This document shows positions 9,400 through 16,569 of a stretch of 38,203 nucleotides of DNA, piece after piece. This DNA is from Synechococcus sp. Tobar12-5m-g (lineage in GTDB: Bacteria; Cyanobacteriota; Cyanobacteriia; PCC-6307; Cyanobiaceae). The stretch covers positions 1 through 38,203 of the forward strand of contig NZ_JAGQBB010000022.1 in NCBI RefSeq assembly GCF_024345415.1. The letters run 5' to 3'. Below the pieces are notes generated by a model. That model was not told the DNA's origin, did no database searches, and worked only from the letters and a program-made list of their open reading frames with translations. Made by a program: the position numbers and the translations under genes. Each line of letters opens with the position of its first letter. The first letter of the stretch is position 1.

Positions 9400-10071
9400 A
9401 TGAGCTCCCCATCCTTCATTGGCCTCAAGTCAGCCCTCCCCAGGGTTCTCGTTGGTGCCGCCCTGCTCGGCGGAGCCGGCTCCTTGTTAACGGCTGGCTC
9501 GGCTCGGGCGGCCTGCAATGACGTTGTCCCCTTCAGCGATTGGTCTACCGGCACTGTGCTCACCTGTGACGATAAACAATTTATCTTCACATCATCTTCT
9601 GGTATAACCGATCCTGGGCTTGCAACAGTAACCGCCAGTGGGCTTGGCCAGAACTATGCATTGAATTTGAGTTTTGGGACGTTTGACTCTACTTCTACAT
9701 TTACTCTCAACTACGACGCAATCATCACAGATCCAAGCTTCGCCTTCGAAGCGGTTGCCCTTGACACAGATGTTAATCCTTTTGCTCCTAATGAAGTTCT
9801 GACTGCCACTTTTACGGGATTCTCCCCTCCCGTCGTGCTGACGAGCACCAATGGAACTCCTGACTCAAGCCCAGGAGCAGGTGCGCCGACAATCTTGAAT
9901 GTCGCCAATGTGTACAACTCCAACGGAGGTACTATTTCCAGCGTGACAACCTCTTTCGAACAAGTCCAGCAAGTCCAAGTCCCAGCACCCCTTCCCATCC
10001 TTGGCGCCGGCTTCGCTTTCGGCTTCAGCCGCAAACTTCGCAGCCGCATCAAAACACGCAACCAGGCCTGA
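9400..10071 (+). CDS. PEP-CTERM-type exported protein 1 (cyanoexosortase substrate candidate)
   Basis: The 223-aa protein has a Sec signal peptide (hydrophobic VLVGAALLGGAGSLL, cleavage near AGSARA/AC). Its mature domain is Ser/Thr/Asn-rich and beta-like, starting with a Cys pair in AACNDVV...LTCDD. The C-terminal tripartite sorting signal is a VPAPLPILG motif, a short hydrophobic stretch (AGFAFGF), then a basic tail SRKLRSRIKTR. That tail matches the cyanobacterial PEP-CTERM subclass. The start at 9400 was chosen because it leads straight into the signal peptide; an upstream in-frame start at 9340 adds 20 poor residues. A TTGACA at 9312 may be a -35, but the spacing to any -10 is poor. GC is lower than in neighbouring core genes. 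Confidence 0.85.
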   Translation: MSSPSFIGLKSALPRVLVGAALLGGAGSLLTAGSARAACNDVVPFSDWSTGTVLTCDDKQFIFTSSSGITDPGLATVTASGLGQNYALNLSFGTFDSTSTFTLNYDAIITDPSFAFEAVALDTDVNPFAPNEVLTATFTGFSPPVVLTSTNGTPDSSPGAGAPTILNVANVYNSNGGTISSVTTSFEQVQQVQVPAPLPILGAGFAFGFSRKLRSRIKTRNQA

Positions 10072-10440
10072 TCCAGGTTTGTTCGTGTTGGTCGGTCGAA
10101 TCAGTGATCCCTGATCAAGATTGTAGTTAGGCCCTGCGAAAAGCAAGGGTCTTTTCTTGTGTCTCCATTTCACCTCTGGCTCTGGGCAACCCTTCGCCCA
10201 CCTTGGAGCAGAACGGGATGGGTGTGTTGGCTGGAAGTTTCGATCTCCCCGTTCCCGCTCGGGGTGCCCCCGAGTCAGGATGGGCTGGTGCTTCACTGGG
10301 CTGGATGCTAACCAACAGCAGCGCCAGACTCAGAATGCAAGGCTGGCCCCATGACGGAACCTTCATGGGCGCCTGACGGTCAGCAGGTCTCTACCTTTTA
10401 GATACCTGCTGACCAAGGAGATGGAGATGGCTGGCTCACC
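10072..10440. other. Gene-free stretch between PEP-CTERM gene 1 and repeat copy 2
   Basis: No convincing gene was found. A short GAAAAG/CTTTTC hairpin around 10136-10154 follows the PEP-CTERM gene and could be a weak terminator. An 11-bp inverted repeat near the right end is listed separately. A minus-strand open frame (10127-10366) has a signal-like start but no recognisable domain and a composition resembling noncoding sequence. Confidence 0.5.
10378..10414. other. Perfect 11-bp inverted repeat (hairpin) beside repeat copy 2
   Basis: The arms GGTCAGCAGGT (10378-10388) and ACCTGCTGACC (10404-10414) are exact complements around a 15-nt loop. No T-run follows on either strand, so an ordinary intrinsic terminator is not well supported. 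It ends 26 bp before the 100-bp repeat. It could be a terminator-like fold or a trace of a mobile-element end. Confidence 0.6.
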
Positions 10441-10540
10441 GCAGGATGCGCCCGAAGATCGTGGTGGGCACTGGCGGGGGTGGGACATGCGAGGAATTGG
10501 TGCGGTGTCCCCGGGCGGTTGGTTTGATGTTGGCACGGTG
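10441..10540 (+). repeat. 100-bp direct repeat, copy 2 (HIT/comM junction)
   Basis: This is the middle copy of the HIT 5'-end / spacer / comM-start sequence, ungapped against copies 1 and 3. A comM-like ATG lies at 10527. Unlike copy 1, it is followed by further degenerate comM sequence, so the homology here extends past the 100-bp core. It divides the island into two units. Confidence 0.9.
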
Positions 10541-10615
10541 GAATCGGCGCCAACCGTCGGGGTCTGGAGGTCGCCGAAGCGAACGTCGCTCCGGGCTATG
10601 GACGGGAATCCCCCG
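10527..10615 (+). pseudogene. Degenerate 5' fragment of comM
   Basis: After the ATG at 10527 the sequence keeps recognisable stretches of the true comM 5' end: GGGG.CTGGAGG.CGCCGA followed by GAACGT, then CCGGG and GGGAATCCC.CG. There are frame-breaking changes and a deletion of roughly 50 bp relative to 14545 onward. It is non-functional and stops where the hpsJ-like gene ends on the other strand. The alignment was made by eye. Confidence 0.6.
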
Positions 10616-11365
10616 TCAACGGAACTGGGGCAGGGAAGCGATGCGCATCAGCAAGGTGGGGCGCTGGGGGGCCGACTGGCCGATCCCCGCAAAGCCAACC
10701 GCAAAGAAGCCAGCCACTAGCGCATCACGAATGGCCTTCAGCAGCCAGTTCTGCCAACTCTTGGAGAGTTCGGATTTTACCTTCTTCTCTGCTGCCTTGA
10801 TCTGTGGCCGCAGGACATCACTGAGCCGTGCACGCACCTGGGGGAGCTCTTGGGCGAAACGGTCGGGCAGCTGAGGGGCGGAGATGCCGGGAAGCTGAAG
10901 GATGGCTTGCCGCAGGGCAAGCTCGGTGGTAGAGCTTTCAATAGCTTTGCTGGCCTGGCTGAGCTGTTGCAACCTCCTGTTGGCATCCTCGCCCGCGCTG
11001 CGAAGCTGATTCGCTCCCGCATAGGTTTGTAGAGGGATCAACAGGACAAAGCCGAACGCAGCCCAGATCGACAGTGCACGCACACGCCGCATCGAACGGA
11101 CGAACATTACAACGGAGGGCTTCATGAAGCCCGCAAGCACGACCAAGGTGGCTCCGAGCAATGGCAAAAAAGCACCTTCCCTCAGGGTAGCGCTGAGCCG
11201 CAACTGCCAAGCAGATAGATAGAACAGAACCGGCCAGAATAAGGCCAGGATTGTTGCAGCATAAGCCCCGAGAAGGGCAAACCCGGTCCAGTAGAGCAGA
11301 GTGGCAATCTCCAAACGCTGGCGCCGCCGAAGCCTCACTTCCACCTCAAACTCAATTGGATCCAT
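10616..11365 (-). CDS. HpsJ-like membrane protein, cyanoexosortase A-associated
   Basis: This 249-aa protein (ATG at 11365, MDPIEFEVEVRLRRRQRLE) has about four N-terminal hydrophobic segments (residues 24-50, 62-80, 85-95 and 105-125). A long helical, probably coiled-coil, periplasmic or cytosolic stretch with Gln/Leu/Ala heptads follows (about 130-205), and a last hydrophobic segment (about 212-232). The layout fits HpsJ-family proteins that accompany cyanoexosortase A; the original HpsJ is a hormogonium polysaccharide protein in filamentous cyanobacteria. It is divergent from the exosortase operon. An upstream in-frame start at 11434 adds a Cys/Arg-rich lead that looks noncoding. A TATGAT at 11434-11439 may be its -10. 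Family assignment rests on pattern and context. Confidence 0.7.
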   Translation of the reverse strand: MDPIEFEVEVRLRRRQRLEIATLLYWTGFALLGAYAATILALFWPVLFYLSAWQLRLSATLREGAFLPLLGATLVVLAGFMKPSVVMFVRSMRRVRALSIWAAFGFVLLIPLQTYAGANQLRSAGEDANRRLQQLSQASKAIESSTTELALRQAILQLPGISAPQLPDRFAQELPQVRARLSDVLRPQIKAAEKKVKSELSKSWQNWLLKAIRDALVAGFFAVGFAGIGQSAPQRPTLLMRIASLPQFR

Positions 11366-11433
11366 GGAGCACCAACAAAAAAACAAGCAGTTGCGTCGCG
11401 CCGGGTGGCGTGATTTGAGCAACCTTAGGCCCA

Positions 11434-11439
11434 ATCATA
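11434..11439 (-). promoter_or_regulatory. Candidate -10 element for the hpsJ-like gene
   Basis: On the minus strand TATGAT lies 68 bp upstream of the hpsJ ATG within an AT-rich stretch. No good -35 hexamer is seen at 16-18 bp, so this is tentative. Confidence 0.3.
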
Positions 11440-11533
11440 CTTTAGAATAGAAGAACATGAGCTGAGGATGAACTTGATATCAGCGTCTTGTAAAGACTAG
11501 CTGTGCACATGCGGCCTGGCTCGACCCCTGACA

Positions 11534-11563
11534 TTGATAAAACCCATCGCCTTCTGCTAAAAT
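11534..11563 (+). promoter_or_regulatory. Candidate sigma-70-type promoter of the cyanoexosortase operon
   Basis: TTGATA (11534-11539) and TAAAAT (11558-11563) are separated by 18 bp, leaving a leader of about 55 nt before the exosortase ATG at 11624. Both hexamers are one to two bases from consensus. It is placed in the divergent 258-bp gap between hpsJ and the exosortase gene. Confidence 0.5.
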
Positions 11564-11623
11564 TCCCACAATAAAAGGTTTTAGCCCAACGCGACCGACC
11601 AACATCGGCACCCTCCATCGTCC

Positions 11624-12484
11624 ATGCTTCACACCCTGAAGATTCCGGCGAGAACATCGAGAAACTTCTGGCTGCTCACCGCTGGCCTGGTAGCCCTCCA
11701 CAACCTCTGGGTGATACAAGCCACCCAAGCAGCACCCTCCTTGATGGTCTTTACATTGTTGTGCTGGTGGGGAGCCCTGACCTGCATGGAAGATCGCCTG
11801 GACTCCCTGAGGCCGAGTCCATCCTGGGCATCGCTGTTGACTGGAGCGTTAATTCTCATCTGGTGCTTGATGCGAAGTTCCCTGATCCTGGATCGAGACA
11901 GCATGATCTACATCATCGGTGTGCTGCAAGTCATCGCGCTCGCCTTTTTCTGCAAGCCAATTCGATTGGTAGCTGTGTTCTGGCAACAGCTTCTGATTCT
12001 TTCCCTGGTTCCCCTGTCATTGCTTGGTAGACGTTTTTACCCCGAGGGTGCCTTCAGCATCATTACCGCCAGGATGGCTCAAGCATGGCTCAACATCCTT
12101 GGTTTTGATGCCACCAATGTCGGCAGGGTCGTCACAATCAACCAGCAAGCCTCCGTTACTGTTGCTGGCCCCTGCACTGGCTATGAGCAGATGTCGCAGG
12201 TGATGGCCATCGCTGTGATCTTCTTGCTGGCTTTCCCATTGCGCAAAGGTCATCATCAAGCCCTGATTCTTCTGATTGCTCCATTGATTGCCATTCTGTG
12301 CAACACCTTTCGGATCGCCCTTCTCAATGTTATGGTTTACAGTGAAGAGGCTGGAGAGTCAGGTGATCATTGGTGGTTTGATTTTTTCCATGATGGTGAA
12401 GGATCGCTGATCTTTTCTTTGATGGCCGTCTTCCTGTTCTCCTGGAGTTATCTAAAGGTGCTAGATCGAGAGCTGGCCTCCTGA
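11624..12484 (+). CDS. crtA: Cyanoexosortase A
   Basis: This 286-aa, roughly eight-span membrane protein carries the exosortase catalytic set. Cys184 lies in VAGPCTGYEQM, Arg230 in CNTFRIALLN and His256 in DFFHDGEGSLIF, all at the expected periplasmic ends of helices. Exosortases recognise PEP-CTERM tails after Sec export, cleave or transpeptidate them, and are usually tied to surface polysaccharide and glycoprotein export. The HDGEGSLIF ending and the next gene point to the cyanoexosortase A class. It is divergent from the HpsJ-like gene and is followed 6 bp later by the associated protein. The symbol follows the family name and is unrelated to carotenoid genes. Confidence 0.9.
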   Translation: MLHTLKIPARTSRNFWLLTAGLVALHNLWVIQATQAAPSLMVFTLLCWWGALTCMEDRLDSLRPSPSWASLLTGALILIWCLMRSSLILDRDSMIYIIGVLQVIALAFFCKPIRLVAVFWQQLLILSLVPLSLLGRRFYPEGAFSIITARMAQAWLNILGFDATNVGRVVTINQQASVTVAGPCTGYEQMSQVMAIAVIFLLAFPLRKGHHQALILLIAPLIAILCNTFRIALLNVMVYSEEAGESGDHWWFDFFHDGEGSLIFSLMAVFLFSWSYLKVLDRELAS

Positions 12485-12490
12485 TCTGCT

Positions 12491-13195
12491 TTGCGTGATC
12501 CGTACGTTCGAGCCTGCCTAGCCACAGCCGCAGCCACCGTAAGTGTTGGCCTGCTTCAGGTGATCGTTTTCCCCCGCTGGCCAAGGATCAATGCCACCGG
12601 AATCGATCTCTTGGCCCTGCAGGGGAAGCGGGTGGCATCCCATCGCTTGCTGTTGCCCGCACTGGGCTCGGCAACCGTGGCCCAGAGCGCCCTCCATGAG
12701 TTTTCGATTCCACTGGGAACTGTGAAGGAGCCAATACAGCCTGATGCCAGGAGAGACATCCTGCTTCGTATCAGGCTGCTGGAGCCAAGGAACTGGCGCG
12801 CCTTTCAGGTGGCCGATGTCACCGCCGGCATCAGCGCCTTGGAGATTAAGCAGCGGACGCTGAATGTTCTTAATGACGATGAACTGGCCAAGGGACAGAT
12901 CATGGGTAAGCCAGCCTTGCAAACCTGCCTCAGAGAGAAGGGGAATGGAGTTGTCACCCAAAAATCCTTCTTCGCCCTTTCGTTTGAGGAGCCTCTACTC
13001 AGCAGGCAACAACAACTTTTGCGGATACTCGGCTTAAGGCAGAATCGCATCCATCAATGCCTTCTGGTGACGCTACAAGTTCCTCAGAACGAGAAGGATG
13101 CAGCGGCTGAACTGATTAGAACCTGGAAACAGCTACGCCCCAGCCTGGCTGCACACCTCACCAAGATGACACGCAACTCTTCGGCCCTTTTTTAA
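12491..13195 (+). CDS. Cyanoexosortase A system-associated protein
   Basis: The 234-aa product has one N-terminal hydrophobic segment (about residues 8-25) and a soluble, presumably periplasmic domain with the pair LQTCLREKG near residue 146 and NRIHQCLLVTLQVP near 190. This matches the small partner protein that is habitually the next gene after cyanoexosortase A; its biochemical role is unknown. It starts with TTG at 12491, 6 bp after the exosortase stop, with no in-frame ATG before the hydrophobic segment, so translational coupling is likely. Context carries much of the call. Confidence 0.75.
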   Translation: MRDPYVRACLATAAATVSVGLLQVIVFPRWPRINATGIDLLALQGKRVASHRLLLPALGSATVAQSALHEFSIPLGTVKEPIQPDARRDILLRIRLLEPRNWRAFQVADVTAGISALEIKQRTLNVLNDDELAKGQIMGKPALQTCLREKGNGVVTQKSFFALSFEEPLLSRQQQLLRILGLRQNRIHQCLLVTLQVPQNEKDAAAELIRTWKQLRPSLAAHLTKMTRNSSALF

Positions 13196-13679
13196 ATCCA
13201 AGACACAAGGACTTGAGGCGACGTCACTGCTCAGGGGGCAGAGCGGGCCCTGAGCTGACCCGATAACAAGCCAAGGCATCGTTAGCATTTCTGAGGGCGG
13301 CGTGGAGGCAGCACCCCGGTCCGATTGAAATAGTGTTACAACCGCTCGGGCCAGGGCTTTGAGCAATGGGATCGCTTTGCACCTTTCTCTACCGCTCTGC
13401 CAGACTCCGTCTCTGACGCTACCGACCTCGACCAGCTTTGAGGGGCTGCTCCAAAATTGGCCCGATGTAAAAATCGAAGGAATTTACCTTAAGGCCCCAA
13501 GAGCCCTCTGACCGCCGACCAGCTGACCGATGAGCACTGGAAAGCCTGTGCGAACCGATGGATGTGTTGAAATCTAAAAAGAAGGGGGTCAGCAGACCTT
13601 CCGCCTGGGGACATGAAAGAATATAAGCGAGCATATCATCGATTATGATTGAGTGCAATCACTGCATTGGGATAGGCCC
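13196..13679. other. Gene-free stretch upstream of PEP-CTERM gene 2
   Basis: About 480 bp hold only short, unrecognised open frames on both strands and are AT-richer toward the right end. No clear terminator with a T-run follows the associated-protein gene. Part of it (about 13430-13560) reads like decayed coding sequence but matches nothing I can name. Confidence 0.45.
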
Positions 13680-14332
13680 GTGACGACCTCAAGGCGCTCT
13701 TCTCGTAATCATTCTGTTGTACTGCTTTGATCAACAGTGCTGGATTCTTTCTGCACGCAGGCTCTGCCTATGCGGCCTGTGGTAGGCCCATTTCAGTCTC
13801 GAGATGGGCTAGCGGCAATCCCCTGACATGTGACAGCATCGAAGTTACGTACGTTAGCAACACAGCCAATCGAGGCTCAGCGAATGTTGTTGTAAGCTAC
13901 TTATCTGAAAGCTCTTTATTCAACATTCAGTCTGCAGGGCCACCCACTCTAGACTTCGCTCAACTTGCTTACGACGTCACCATTGACCTTGGCAGGTTCT
14001 TTGAAGAAGTTTCTTTAACTAGCAATATAAATCCCTTTTTTGCTTACTCGGTCCTTGATGCAACATTCGAAGGAGGCATGGCTGACATTATTATTCAAAA
14101 TCTCAGTGGTTCAACTTCCGTTTCATCCCCTTTGACAGGGAGCCCGTCATCCTTAACGGTCAACAGCGTCTACACAAGCATCGGAGGACTGAATAGTTCT
14201 ATTACATTTGGCTTCCGACAAGGAACTACACCAGTAAATGTGCCCGCCCCCCTTCCGATTCTTGGTTTAGGCGTAGCTCTTGGCTTTAGCCGCAAGCTAC
14301 GCAACCGTATCAGAACTCGCTATCAGGATTGA
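13680..14332 (+). pseudogene. PEP-CTERM-type exported protein 2, signal peptide broken by a -1 frameshift
   Basis: From 13727 a frame runs to 14332 and ends in VPAPLPILG, a hydrophobic stretch (LGVALGF) and the basic tail SRKLRNRIRTRYQD, nearly the same sorting signal as protein 1. It shares the AAC...LTCD start of the mature domain. Its only in-frame start is a TTG at 13727, giving a stunted signal peptide. In the adjacent frame GTG at 13680 encodes an Arg-rich n-region and the start of the h-region (RRSSRNHSVVLL), then hits TGA at 13728. Adding one T in the CTTTG run fuses the frames into a full signal peptide ending HAGSAYA/AC. This is either a real mutation or a sequencing error. GC is clearly lower than in the core genes. 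Confidence 0.75.
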
Positions 14333-14458
14333 TCCAAATTCGGTTTGATTCTGCTTTCGAGCGCTGAGGTTTTCGAGGACTGACCAATCGCAGCTGAAGC
14401 CTCAGCATCAACGGCTGGCTGCAGGCCGGCATCTTTATGAGCCCCTAATGACACCCCA

Positions 14459-14558
14459 GCAGGATGCGCCCGAAGATCGTGGTGGTCACTGGCAGGGGTG
14501 GGACAGGCGGGGAACTGGTGCGGTGTACCCGGGCGGTTGATCTGATGTTGGCACGGTG
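14459..14558 (+). repeat. 100-bp direct repeat, copy 3 (HIT/comM junction)
   Basis: Right-hand copy: 31 bp of an orphaned HIT 5' end, the spacer, and the real comM start (ATG at 14545). It differs from copy 1 at about five positions by eye. Here the comM side is functional, mirroring copy 1 where the HIT side is, so the island interrupts a formerly contiguous HIT-comM pair. Confidence 0.9.
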
Positions 14559-16101
14559 CAGCAGCGCCGCCCTGCGGGGGCTGGAGGCCGCCGAGGTGAA
14601 CGTGGAGGTGGACATCGCGCCGGGACTGCCGGGCCTGCAGATCGTCGGCCTGGCCGACGCGCCCGGCCGCGAATCCCGCGAACGGGTGCGCGCGGCCCTG
14701 CGCAACAGCGGCTTCCGCGTCCCCCTCACCCGGGTGATCATCAGCCTGGCGCCTGCCGATCTGCGCAAGGAGGGACCGGCCTTCGACCTGCCGATCGCCC
14801 TCGGCCTGCTGCTGGCCAGCGGCCAGCTGGCACCGGAGCGGCTGGAGGGGGTCTGGAGTGCGGGAGAGCTGGGCCTCGATGGCAGCCTGCGGCCGGTGCG
14901 CGGCGTGCTGGCCCTGGCCCTGGCCGCACGCCGCGGCGGCGCCAGGGCCCTGGTGGTGCCGGCCGCCAATGGACCCGAAGCGATGCTGGTGGAAGGTCTG
15001 GTGGTCTGGCCCGCCGAGGGGCTGAGCCAGGTGGGCGCCCTTCTGGACGACCCCGTCCGGGCCAGTCCCTGCCGCCCTGCCGCCGCCCTGGCCGCCGCCC
15101 CTCCACCTCTTGAGCTGGCCGAGGTGCGGGGGCAGGCGCACGGACGGCGGGCCCTGGAGATCGCGGCGGCGGGCAACCACCACCTGCTGCTGGTGGGGCC
15201 ACCCGGCAGTGGCAAAACGATGCTGGCCCGACGGCTGGCTGGGCTGCTGCCGCCCCTGCCCCACGCCGAAGCCCTCGAAACCACCCAGGTGCATTCGGTG
15301 GCGGGTCTGCTGCGCCCGAACACCGCCCTGCTCCAGCAGCGACCCTTCCGCGCCCCGCACCACAGCTGCACCGGCAGCGCCCTGATCGGCGGCGGCGCCA
15401 TCCCGAGGCCGGGGGAACTGTCGCTGGCCCACAACGGCGTGCTCTTTCTCGACGAACTCACCGAGTTCCGCCGCGAGGTGCTCGACCAGCTCCGTCAACC
15501 GCTGGAGGAAGGGGAGGTGTGGATCAGCCGCAGCCGGGAGCGCAGCCGTTTCCCCTGCCGGGTGACCCTGGTGGCCGCCACCAACCCCTGCCCCTGCGGC
15601 TGGTTCGGCGATCCCCAGCGGGCCTGCAGGTGCGGGGAAGCCCAGCGCCAGCGCTACTGGTCGCGCTTGTCGGGGCCCCTGCTGGACCGCATCGACCTGC
15701 AGGTGGTGATGCGCCGGCTGGAGGCCGACGACCTGGTGCAGCCCTACGCGGTGGGGCGGGCGGACGGGGTGGAGCGGCGAAGCACCCAGGCGGTGGGGCA
15801 GCGGGTGGCCGCGGCCCGCCAGCGGATGGTGAGCCGCAACCCGGGGGGCTGCCCCAACGCCGGCCTGGTCCGTGCCGATCTGCAGAGGCACTGCCGGCTC
15901 TCGCTCGAGGGCCTGGACCTGTGGCGACAGGCGATCCAGGGACGGCGGCTGAGCGCCCGCTCGGCGGAGCGGCTGCTGCGGGTGGCCCGCAGCCTCGCCG
16001 ATCTGGAGGATCGGGAACGGGTCGAGCCGGCCCATCTGGCCGAAGCGCTCACCTACCGCTCCTTCGATCAACTCCAGACCACGGAGCCAGGCGGTAACTA
16101 A
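14545..16101 (+). CDS. comM: ComM/YifB-type AAA+ ATPase (Mg-chelatase subunit ChlI-like)
   Basis: The 518-aa protein has the N-terminal ChlI-like fold (MLARCSSAALRGLEAAEVNV), a Walker A GPPGSGKTMLARRL with K224, Walker B GVLFLDELTEF, a Cys cluster NPCPCGWFGDP...CRC, and a C-terminal Mg-chelatase helical domain ending RSLADLEDRERVEPAHLAEA. ComM is a hexameric helicase that drives branch migration during integration of transformed DNA. The ATG at 14545 gives the family's standard MLAR start. An upstream in-frame ATG at 14464 lies in the orphaned HIT sequence and is rejected. Its stop overlaps the convergent 46-aa ORF. Confidence 0.93.
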   Translation: MLARCSSAALRGLEAAEVNVEVDIAPGLPGLQIVGLADAPGRESRERVRAALRNSGFRVPLTRVIISLAPADLRKEGPAFDLPIALGLLLASGQLAPERLEGVWSAGELGLDGSLRPVRGVLALALAARRGGARALVVPAANGPEAMLVEGLVVWPAEGLSQVGALLDDPVRASPCRPAAALAAAPPPLELAEVRGQAHGRRALEIAAAGNHHLLLVGPPGSGKTMLARRLAGLLPPLPHAEALETTQVHSVAGLLRPNTALLQQRPFRAPHHSCTGSALIGGGAIPRPGELSLAHNGVLFLDELTEFRREVLDQLRQPLEEGEVWISRSRERSRFPCRVTLVAATNPCPCGWFGDPQRACRCGEAQRQRYWSRLSGPLLDRIDLQVVMRRLEADDLVQPYAVGRADGVERRSTQAVGQRVAAARQRMVSRNPGGCPNAGLVRADLQRHCRLSLEGLDLWRQAIQGRRLSARSAERLLRVARSLADLEDRERVEPAHLAEALTYRSFDQLQTTEPGGN

Positions 16102-16238
16102 GGCCTGTAGGGATCGTGCTTGTAGGCCTGCATACCGATCTTCGGAGGCAGGTGGGATTTCTCCTCCCGGGGATCACCGAAGGCGTGGGTGATCGCCTCT
16201 CCGAACCAGCGCCGTAAGCCGTCAATGAATGGGGTCAT
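16098..16238 (-). CDS. Small hypothetical protein (46 aa)
   Basis: A complete frame from ATG at 16238 to TAG encodes MTPFIDGLRRWFGEAITHAF followed by a charged segment (DPREEKSHLPPKIG) and an aromatic, basic end (KHDPYRP). It has an amphipathic N-terminal helix and an ordered-looking C-terminal PPKIGxQxYxxDPY pattern, which resembles short conserved picocyanobacterial proteins, though no named family is certain. It fills the gap between comM and rpsU and overlaps the comM stop by 4 bp. No signal peptide. Confidence 0.6.
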   Translation of the reverse strand: MTPFIDGLRRWFGEAITHAFGDPREEKSHLPPKIGMQAYKHDPYRP

Positions 16239-16338
16239 GGGACCTGCTGCCATGGAGGTCAACCCCAATCTGGGCCCACCAAGGTGGCCATGGCATCGGT
16301 GTTTTTACCTGGTCCCGGGGTTGTCCCTTGGCCTGAGT

Positions 16339-16509
16339 TCAGCGGCGGCGCCGGCGTTGCTGGGCCTTGCGCTTGTACTTCTCGACCGGGGTTTCGTGGT
16401 GACGCAGGCGCTTGAGGTCGGCAAAGATGCCCGCCTTGGACACCTGCCGCTTGAAACGGCGCAGGGCCGATTCAATTCCTTCGTTTTCGCCGACGGTGAC
16501 CTGGGTCAT
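16339..16509 (-). CDS. rpsU: 30S ribosomal protein S21
   Basis: The 56-aa basic protein starts [20 protein letters not shown] and ends in the Arg-rich [13 protein letters not shown] tail, the bS21 pattern including [21 protein letters not shown]21 binds the 30S platform near the anti-Shine-Dalgarno end of 16S rRNA and aids initiation. The start at 16509 gives the standard length; an open extension to 16548 is not conserved. It lies in the conserved block between comM and the DUF3747 gene. Confidence 0.96.
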   Translation of the reverse strand: MTQVTVGENEGIESALRRFKRQVSKAGIFADLKRLRHHETPVEKYKRKAQQRRRRR

Positions 16510-16569
16510 GAACCACGCAGAGGGGCTTAATAGAGCCCAATGTAGCAACCGCCTCCCCGAGCAATCCGA

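Noticed and set aside
10127-10366. Minus-strand ORF with a signal-peptide-like start
   Set aside because: After the hydrophobic start the sequence has noncoding composition and no domain; it lies in an inter-unit gap.
13720-13732. Programmed -1 frameshifting in the PEP-CTERM 2 signal peptide
   Set aside because: No canonical X-XXY-YYZ slippery heptamer or downstream pseudoknot is apparent; a single-base loss in a T run is simpler.
14363-14406. 7-bp inverted repeat downstream of PEP-CTERM gene 2 as a terminator
   Set aside because: The stem is short, the loop is 30 nt and no T-run follows.
14464-14544. Upstream start for comM
   Set aside because: The extension is the antisense of the orphaned HIT 5' end inside the repeat; ATG 14545 gives the conserved family start.
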